NCBI GenBank assembly: GCA_039208045.1 | Contig: JBCCRH010000231.1 | Location: forward strand, 1-9,416 | Length of the DNA: 9,416 nt | From: JBCCRH01 sp039208045 | GTDB lineage: Bacteria > Bacteroidota > Bacteroidia > Chitinophagales > Saprospiraceae | Direction of reading: 5' to 3' | In this document: positions 1 to 5,020 of the stretch, piece by piece | Layout of the letters: each line of letters begins with the position of its first letter | How positions within the stretch are numbered: position 1 is the stretch's first letter | Made by a program: the position numbers and the translations under genes | Notes under the pieces: model-generated | The model's input: the letters and a program-made list of their open reading frames with translations, nothing else | Database searches by the model: none | What the model was told of the DNA's origin: nothing

Positions 1-900
1 CTTTCGGTACACTACAGCTTTCGGCCTAAAAACTGGCAGCTGTTTGGAGAAGTAGCTCGGAGTCAAAATGGAGCATTGGCCCAACTGCATAGCCTTTTAG
101 TTGGCTTAGGGCCAAAATTAGACCTCGCACTTTCCTATCGGCATTACGCGAAAGCGTACCAAGCAATGTTTGCCGATGCCTTCAGGTCGAGCACGCGCAC
201 CCAAAACGAAACGGGCTGGTACATGGGTATACAGCTACGCCCCCATAGGCAATGGACACTCAATGCATACATAGACATCTGGCAGCATCCGTGGCTACAG
301 TTTCGGGCAGATCGACCGTCACTTGGTAGAGCCTATCGCCTGCGTCTCAACTACAAACGAAAACGCCAAAGCGAGACCTATATAGAACTACGCGATCGTA
401 TTCGACTAGAAAATGTACCCAACGAAGAAGAACAAACGAACTACCTAGTTCCCTTGCGTAGCTTTCAAATCCGGTGGCACCACAACCACTGGGTGCATGC
501 GCGCCTGGAACTGCGCTCGCGGATAGACATGGGCTTTTCAGATAGCCCTGTTCACCACTATCAGCGCGGTTTTTCTGCTTTCCAGGATGTGCTTTATCGC
601 CCCTTGGGATTTCCACTTTCCTTTACTTGCCGCTTCGCCATTTTTGATACGGGCAGTTACCAAACCCGTTATTACAATTATGAGAATAATCTTTTGAATA
701 GCTTTTCTATTCCGGCCTACTATAATAGAGGCACTCGCTGGTACTTTAATATAAGGTATAAGGCTACCAAGAATTGGACGATGGAGATGCGAGTGGGGCA
801 AACGGATTGGATCAATCCGGAAGATCGCTTAGATCAAGAAAATAAAAGGGAAATGAGTGTACAGCTGCGGTATCAGGTTGATACGAGAAAAAGAAGGTGA
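1..900 (+). CDS. Partial outer-membrane beta-barrel protein (C-terminal part, HHH/ComEA-associated barrel family)
   Basis: The reading frame is open from base 1, so the true start lies left of the window; 299 C-terminal residues are visible, ending with TGA at 898-900. The protein consists of alternating polar/aromatic strands typical of an outer-membrane barrel (for example the stretch around WTLNAYIDIWQHPWLQFR and, near the end, FDTGSYQTRYYNYENNLL followed by FSIPAYYNRGTRWYF). From memory, this last block resembles the C-terminal barrel of large Bacteroidota proteins that carry helix-hairpin-helix (ComEA-like) motifs at their N-terminus; that part is outside the window and cannot be verified. 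The cellular role of the family is not established. There is no T9SS tail, and the protein ends in a basic RKRR. Those last codons also form the U-rich 3' end of the RNA gene on the opposite strand. A generic barrel protein is the fallback call. Confidence 0.75.
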   Translation, partial: LSVHYSFRPKNWQLFGEVARSQNGALAQLHSLLVGLGPKLDLALSYRHYAKAYQAMFADAFRSSTRTQNETGWYMGIQLRPHRQWTLNAYIDIWQHPWLQFRADRPSLGRAYRLRLNYKRKRQSETYIELRDRIRLENVPNEEEQTNYLVPLRSFQIRWHHNHWVHARLELRSRIDMGFSDSPVHHYQRGFSAFQDVLYRPLGFPLSFTCRFAIFDTGSYQTRYYNYENNLLNSFSIPAYYNRGTRWYFNIRYKATKNWTMEMRVGQTDWINPEDRLDQENKREMSVQLRYQVDTRKRR

Positions 901-987
901 GAAGCACATCGCACCGCTCAACCACCTACCCTTGCTGCATTTCTACCCTGGGGGAGTTCAGCAGGAGCTGGTCGTGCGCCGCTCACC
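887..987 (-). ncRNA. ffs: Signal recognition particle RNA (small bacterial type)
   Basis: The minus strand folds into one long hairpin. The outermost helix pairs GGTGAG (987-982) with CTCACC (901-896). Further in, CGCAC (978-974) pairs with GTGCG (914-910), and GACCA (973-969) pairs with TGGTT (924-920). The tip matches the Ffh-binding domain: CAGG (950-947) opposite AGCA (936-933) forms the symmetric internal loop, then a 3-bp stem GTA/TGC is closed by a GAAA tetraloop (943-940). E. coli 4.5S RNA has the same layout with a GGAA loop. The product would be the roughly 92-100 nt RNA that, with Ffh, targets membrane and secreted proteins. A U-rich tract (895-885) follows the outer helix as a likely termination site. 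The 3' end overlaps the stop codon and last codons of the convergent barrel gene. The exact ends are inferred from the pairing; the identity is strongly supported by the tip motif. Confidence 0.88.
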
Positions 988-992
988 GGCGG

Positions 993-1023
993 CAAATATA
1001 ATGCAGTTTTTTATGCTGCGCAA
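993..1023 (-). promoter_or_regulatory. Bacteroidota-type promoter of the SRP RNA gene
   Basis: Read on the minus strand, TATATTTG (1000-993) matches the Bacteroidota sigma-ABfr -7 consensus TAnnTTTG exactly. A TTG (1023-1021) lies 20 nt upstream in the place of the -33 element. The predicted transcript would begin about 5 nt downstream, near 987, which is exactly where the SRP RNA outer helix begins. The agreement between promoter and RNA fold supports both calls. Confidence 0.75.
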
Positions 1024-1059
1024 GTAGTCCTTCTCATTTTGTATAAACAGGCACTTTGC

Positions 1060-1413
1060 TTACTCTCCCTTTGGAATAATCTCCACTTGTTGCCCAAAGA
1101 ACTGAACAAATTGCTGCATCTGGGAAGCAAGCTCATTATTATTAGTGGATCGGTGATAGGTATCGGCCAATGCCCGTAGCGTTTGAAACATGAAGCGATC
1201 CATCTCGACAACCTGCATCTCTTTGGTCCACAGGTCAATCTTGTAGGTTTCCTTTTGGTCTTTATCAAAAAGAGAAAGCAGCATGGCCTTGGCGGGTGCG
1301 GGGCCACCACCAGCAGGATTATCATCGGCTGCCCAGTTGATGGATTCGGGCACCCCATCCTTATCTAAGCCAACTTCTACTTCAATTTTGTACGTTTTAT
1401 TTCCTTTTGCCAT
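1060..1413 (-). CDS. gldC: Gliding motility protein GldC
   Basis: This 117-residue protein has the size and sequence style of GldC. An N-terminal strand-rich part (TYKIEVEVGLDKDGVPESINW, residues 7-27) is followed by an AKAMLLSLFD helix (41-50), the highly characteristic IDLWTKEM segment (59-66), and a helix with TLRALADTYHRST (78-90). There is no signal peptide or membrane segment. In Flavobacterium johnsoniae, GldC is a small accessory protein needed for full gliding efficiency and is usually encoded next to gldB; its biochemical function is unknown. Here no gldB is adjacent. Instead the gene lies 9 nt downstream of an NAD(P)-binding protein gene, and the two are probably co-transcribed. 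The start is ATG at 1411-1413. There is no Shine-Dalgarno sequence, only an A/T-rich leader, as usual in this phylum. No terminator separates it from the SRP RNA gene 37 nt further on. Confidence 0.88.
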   Translation of the reverse strand: MAKGNKTYKIEVEVGLDKDGVPESINWAADDNPAGGGPAPAKAMLLSLFDKDQKETYKIDLWTKEMQVVEMDRFMFQTLRALADTYHRSTNNNELASQMQQFVQFFGQQVEIIPKGE

Positions 1414-1422
1414 AGTTGTAGA

Positions 1423-2121
1423 TTATATCAATTCTGTTCCATAAATCTCATCCGCTAGCCGCTGCAAGTAATCGGACGGATACACATGTATGCCTTTTTC
1501 TAGGCGCTGGGCCGCACTAATCATTGCTTTGGCTACCACCTCTGCCTCCACTGGCTTGTATTTAGTGAGTAGTCCGCCCGTGAGCTGGTCAATGCCCTTA
1601 CCAAGCACTCCTGCTATACGTTCTCCCCAGCGATTTTCGGGGCGCTCGCCAAGTAGTACGGAGGGCTGAAAAATATGAATAGCCCAGAACGGCAGCTTCT
1701 TTATTGCTGCTTCTAGTTCTCCTTTTACTTGACTGTAGTAAAAAATAGAGTCAACATCGGCTCCTACAGACGATACCAACATCAATTGGCTGACATCGTT
1801 TAAACAAGCTAATTTGGCTGCTTCAAAGGTGTAGGTAAAGTCTACCTTGTAAAACCCTTCTTTACTCCCGGCCTTTGCTCGGGTAGTTCCCAATGAGATG
1901 TAAACATCATTCCCGCGAATATGATCGGCAAATTCGGCTAAATGATCAAAATCGATAAGGTGCGTGGTGAGTTGAGGATGCTCGAATGACAAGGCACGTC
2001 GACTAAAAACAACCACCTGCTCATAGGCTTGGTGTTGTAGTAGAAATCGGACGCAATGCTTACCAACCAAGCCCGTTGCGCCAAAGTAGATGGCTGTTTT
2101 CTTGCCTTTGATAATTTCCAA
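1423..2121 (-). CDS. NAD(P)-binding oxidoreductase, HTATIP2/TIP30-like (atypical SDR), TTG start
   Basis: This is a 232-residue Rossmann-fold protein. The dinucleotide-binding loop GATGLVG is at 14-20, after strand AIYF, and RR at 41-42 follows strand 2 where NADP-preferring members carry basic residues. LGTTRAKAG (77-85), VSSVGAD (116-122) and YSQVKGELE (129-137, a YxxxK pair Y129/K133) match the pattern of the eukaryotic HTATIP2/TIP30 group and its bacterial relatives. The substrate is unknown. It is probably cytoplasmic, with no signal or membrane segment. The start must be TTG (2121-2119): an in-frame TAA lies about 27 nt upstream with no ATG between, and the first internal ATG is beyond residue 110, past the cofactor site. 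The gene precedes gldC by 9 nt, but I know of no functional link. Generic names used for such proteins include NAD(P)H-binding protein and nucleoside-diphosphate-sugar epimerase-like. Confidence 0.85.
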   Translation of the reverse strand: MEIIKGKKTAIYFGATGLVGKHCVRFLLQHQAYEQVVVFSRRALSFEHPQLTTHLIDFDHLAEFADHIRGNDVYISLGTTRAKAGSKEGFYKVDFTYTFEAAKLACLNDVSQLMLVSSVGADVDSIFYYSQVKGELEAAIKKLPFWAIHIFQPSVLLGERPENRWGERIAGVLGKGIDQLTGGLLTKYKPVEAEVVAKAMISAAQRLEKGIHVYPSDYLQRLADEIYGTELI

Positions 2122-2159
2122 TGGGTTAGCCGCTTTTGGTGATCGTTATAAACTGGGCG

Positions 2160-2167
2160 CAAAAATA
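2160..2167 (-). promoter_or_regulatory. Candidate -7 box for the HTATIP2-like/gldC operon
   Basis: On the minus strand, TATTTTTG (2167-2160) fits the TAnnTTTG consensus and would give a leader of about 33 nt before the TTG start at 2121. No TTG sits at the expected -33 distance (the local sequence is GTG-like, near 2188-2190), so the call rests on one box in an AT-rich stretch. Confidence 0.4.
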
Positions 2168-2323
2168 CGTTTTCTGCTACCTCTTCACACTTAATTAACA
2201 CTTTTTCATACTACTAAAGATTTAATGAAAATTAATTTTTCACCCAATTTTAGTGCTAACTTACTAATAAACAGCAAATAAAAATTCACAATTTTTTATA
2301 GGTGTGTTACATTTACAATGGAT

Positions 2324-2347
2324 TGGCGTCATAACTGGCGTATAATA
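2324..2347. repeat. Two-copy 12-bp imperfect tandem (TGGCGT units)
   Basis: TGGCGTCATAAC (2324-2335) is followed directly by TGGCGTATAATA (2336-2347). The TGGCGT core repeats with a 12-bp period, slightly more than one helical turn. The pair lies just upstream of the plus-strand TATTTTTG box at 2359-2366, where an activator site could sit. It may also be chance. Confidence 0.35.
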
Positions 2348-2462
2348 GGTTTTTTTACTATTTTTGAAGTGCGTTAGAATTAACTAATTTTAACATTCCT
2401 TTCATTACGAATATTGCATAGAGCCTAAAAAAGATTTTCGAGAGAAAATAATTCTACCCAAG

Positions 2463-2589
2463 GTATTCGAAACAAATTTACTTCCAATTAGGAATCGCAT
2501 CTGTTCCTTACTTTACTGATTACTAATTGGTGACTTTTTTCTAGTGCAATCAACGAGAATCAAGTTACAAGTATTCCAAACAAATTTAC
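2463..2589 (+). repeat. Near-perfect 19-bp direct repeat upstream of the repeat-protein gene
   Basis: GTATTCGAAACAAATTTAC (2463-2481) and GTATTCCAAACAAATTTAC (2571-2589) differ at one position and start 108 bp apart. A degenerate third copy starts at 2691 (GTATTCAATACATTTA), 34 bp before the ATG. Both full copies contain CAAATTTA, whose complement TAAATTTG matches the TAnnTTTG -7 consensus on the minus strand, but I see no properly spaced -33 element for either. They could be binding sites for a regulator of the downstream gene or remnants of a local duplication. Confidence 0.5.
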
Positions 2590-2724
2590 ACCAAGTAATA
2601 AACAAGTTTGCTCCCCCCCTTACTAGCCATCTACTCGTGGTCTAGTTTGTCGTTTAGTTTGTTATCAACTGCATTCTAGTGATTTAATTTGTATTCAATA
2701 CATTTAATCGATTTATAAACGACT

Positions 2725-4812
2725 ATGAATTTTCAAATTTACAACACACCAAAAAGAATGGGCAAGATAGCGATAGCTATGCTTGTACTATTCGTTACAG
2801 GGCTTAACACGTACGCGCAAGACGACACTCATAGTACTGTTGTGGCCAACCTTACAAGAACATCCGTCACTTGTGACGGCGGCAGTGATGGCACTGCTAC
2901 GCTAAACCCTACCGGAGGAGTTGAGCCCTATTCATTTATCTGGAGCACTGGCGATACCACTGCGACCGTTACTGGTCTGAGTGCTGGCCCTTATGGCTTT
3001 ACGATTACAGATGCTGTTGGCGCAGTTAGAATAGCTGATTTTAGCATTCTTTCTTTGCCCCCTATCGTAGCTAATGCTTCTTCTACTCCTATTGCAGGTT
3101 GCAGACCTGGCGATATTGGTGTAGCAAGAGTAGCTCCTACTGGCGGTACGCCACCCTACTCTATTAGTTGGAGTAATGGCGTGATGGGCACTACGATTAC
3201 CTCTTTTGACAATGGCGCTTTCGGATACACCATTACCGATAGCAATGGCTGCGAAAAAATAGGTGGTATTGCCATCTTAGAGCCCACACCTATTGAACCA
3301 AATGTAATACGAAGAAATATTACTTGCTTTGGCGATATGGATGGCTTAGCTAGCCTCAATCCTACAGGTGGGGAACCTCCCTATTCTTTCTTGTGGAATA
3401 CGGGAGATACCATTTCCACCCTAGAAGATATAGGCCCAGCGCTCTATCAGTATACTATTACAGATGCTAGAGCATGTACCTTTATCGGAGAATTCTCTAT
3501 TCAAACACCATGGGATATTCTCCCTCGCTTGACGTTCGACACCGGCGTTTGCTTCGGTGGTGGTACTGCTTCCCTAGACCCTGTAGAAGGTACGCCTCCT
3601 TACACTTTTGAGTGGAGCACGGGTAGTACAGAGTCTTTTGTAGATGGGCTACAACCAGGTGACTATAGCTTTACCGTGACGGATGCCAATGGCTGTACAG
3701 AAAGCGATGAATTTACCATCGGCGATCAAGAAGCACAGGTCTTTTGCTTTATCAGTCTATTTATTGCACCGCTACCGGGGCAATCAAATGGCGTGCTCGA
3801 TGTAGAAGCAGTGGGTGGTACACCGCCTTACACCTTCGAGTGGAGCGACGGACAAACTGGCCCACGTGCCACTGGCCTAGCAGAAGGAACCTACAGTGTG
3901 ACTACCACAGATTCAGAAGGATGTACGACTGTTTGTGCTCTAGCCTTGCTACCTACTCCTTGTGTAAATGTTACGGACCCTGGTGTCATTGGCTTTGACC
4001 AAGTTATCTGTGGAGCAGGTAATGATCCTGATCCAATTATTAGCCTCGAACCAGCTAGTGGTGGAGAAGGCACGCTGGAGTATATGTGGATGTCTAGCAC
4101 TGGCCCCACTGTATTCAACAATTATGTGTGGGAGCCTATTCCTAATACGAATAGCCCCAGCTATGATCCAGGACCTATTTTCGAAACCACTTTCTTCATC
4201 CGCTGTGTACGCAGAGATGATTGTACGACTTTCTTAGAGTCTAACTTTGTGGTAGTAGAAGTGGGTGATGATGCTATAGCTGAGATTGATGGGCCACTAC
4301 TATTGTGCCAAGAATCTTCTGCTACCTACACCGCTATTACTAATACACCGGATGCTGAGGTAAGCTGGCAAATTGCAGGCCCACTATATCCTGCTAGTGC
4401 GACAGCTAATAGCATCACAGTAAATACAGGTAGTTTTGGTATTGCACTACTTACCTTGACGGTTACCGAAAATGGATGTACTGCTACTAATACCTTTAGA
4501 ATCAATATTTCTGCTCCACCAGAATTCTGCGATCAGTATCAAGATACCTTTGGAGATCATCTGATTGCTGCTTTCCCTAATCCTTCCAACGGAACGGTAT
4601 CTGTCCGCTTCCCAGAAGGCCTAACGGAAGGAGGTATGATTCAGGTCTTCAGCAGTAATGGCCAGCGTGTGCTGGAGCAGTTGGTACAGCCAGATGAATG
4701 GCAAGTGGACTTAGACTTGACCACACATCCAAGTGGCATTTACTTAGCAAGAATCATCACCAATGATGGTCGAATCAATACATTATCTATTTCATTACAA
4801 AAAGCACCATAA
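2725..4812 (+). CDS. Secreted SprB-repeat protein with T9SS C-terminal sorting domain
   Basis: This 695-residue extracellular protein begins with a Sec signal peptide: basic N-region to about residue 14, hydrophobic core IAIAMLVLFVTGL, and cleavage after TYA near 31. Five SprB-type repeats follow at about 38-113, 114-189, 190-262, 263-336 and 337-411. Each has a G(G)xxPYxFxW core (tryptophans at 73, 149, 224, 297 and 373, a period of 73-76) and most have a later TDxxGC element. Residues 412-515 form a Cys-rich Ig-like domain and 516-597 a PKD-like domain. Residues 612-695 are a type A T9SS sorting domain (FPNPSNGTVSV, then SGIYLARI), so the protein should be exported by T9SS and released or attached at the surface. 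The repeat family is named after the gliding adhesin SprB, but this protein is far smaller, so adhesion or matrix function is an inference. ATG 2758 (residue 12) is a possible alternative start; 2725 gives the fuller signal peptide. Confidence 0.9.
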   Translation: MNFQIYNTPKRMGKIAIAMLVLFVTGLNTYAQDDTHSTVVANLTRTSVTCDGGSDGTATLNPTGGVEPYSFIWSTGDTTATVTGLSAGPYGFTITDAVGAVRIADFSILSLPPIVANASSTPIAGCRPGDIGVARVAPTGGTPPYSISWSNGVMGTTITSFDNGAFGYTITDSNGCEKIGGIAILEPTPIEPNVIRRNITCFGDMDGLASLNPTGGEPPYSFLWNTGDTISTLEDIGPALYQYTITDARACTFIGEFSIQTPWDILPRLTFDTGVCFGGGTASLDPVEGTPPYTFEWSTGSTESFVDGLQPGDYSFTVTDANGCTESDEFTIGDQEAQVFCFISLFIAPLPGQSNGVLDVEAVGGTPPYTFEWSDGQTGPRATGLAEGTYSVTTTDSEGCTTVCALALLPTPCVNVTDPGVIGFDQVICGAGNDPDPIISLEPASGGEGTLEYMWMSSTGPTVFNNYVWEPIPNTNSPSYDPGPIFETTFFIRCVRRDDCTTFLESNFVVVEVGDDAIAEIDGPLLLCQESSATYTAITNTPDAEVSWQIAGPLYPASATANSITVNTGSFGIALLTLTVTENGCTATNTFRINISAPPEFCDQYQDTFGDHLIAAFPNPSNGTVSVRFPEGLTEGGMIQVFSSNGQRVLEQLVQPDEWQVDLDLTTHPSGIYLARIITNDGRINTLSISLQKAP

Positions 4813-4846
4813 ACAACATTTTCTTTTTTCTTTTTTCCTTTACATC

Positions 4847-4889
4847 ATGAAGTCCTGAGCCAAAAAAAAATTCTTGCTCAGGACTTCAT
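4847..4889 (+). terminator. Inverted repeat after the repeat-protein gene, likely terminator
   Basis: ATGAAGTCCTGAGC (4847-4860) and its perfect complement GCTCAGGACTTCAT (4876-4889) form a 14-bp stem around a 15-nt loop that includes nine consecutive A. It begins 35 nt after the stop codon at 4810-4812. The sequence following the stem has only three T, so it is not a classical U-tract terminator. The pyrimidine-rich T tract lies before the stem (about 4818-4842). A role as a terminator or 3'-end stabiliser for the repeat-protein mRNA is the simplest reading. Confidence 0.6.
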
Positions 4890-5020
4890 TTCAAGAAACG
4901 AACAACACTAACACTAAACGAAGCCGTAACCAAAACTCGAAATTGGACTTACATTTTTTACCTAAAAAACTTATTCCTTAAACTGATTATGAGTACTAAA
5001 ACAAGCACAACTTCAACAAA

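Larger units (their letters stand above)
2122..2724. other. Divergent AT-rich intergenic region (603 nt)
   Basis: No convincing gene lies here. The region separates the minus-strand reductase/gldC pair from the plus-strand repeat protein, so it must hold promoters in both directions. It contains the minus-strand -7 candidate at 2160-2167, a 12-bp imperfect tandem at 2324-2347, a plus-strand TATTTTTG at 2359-2366 that lacks a good -33 TTG, and a 19-bp direct repeat at 2463-2481 and 2571-2589 with a weaker third copy near 2691. Close to the ATG, the stretch 2645-2691 has several TAGTTTG/TAATTTG strings one base short of the TAnnTTTG consensus. TAATTTG at 2685-2691, with a TTG at 2659-2661, would give a short leader. 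If instead the 2359 box is used, the repeat-protein mRNA would have a leader of about 350 nt. Confidence 0.6.

Noticed and set aside
1183..1368. Plus-strand 61-codon ORF
   Set aside because: It lies entirely antisense to gldC and has no recognisable domain; the opposite strand has a clear family match.
3744..3998. Plus-strand 84-codon ORF inside the repeat-protein gene
   Set aside because: It is a frame-shifted shadow of repeat 5; its composition (Trp, Arg, Cys rich) is that of an off-frame translation.
2725..4812. Five repeats considered as a CRISPR-like or tandem DNA repeat
   Set aside because: The periodicity is at protein level (73-76 residues) with diverged DNA. There are no identical short repeats with unique spacers.
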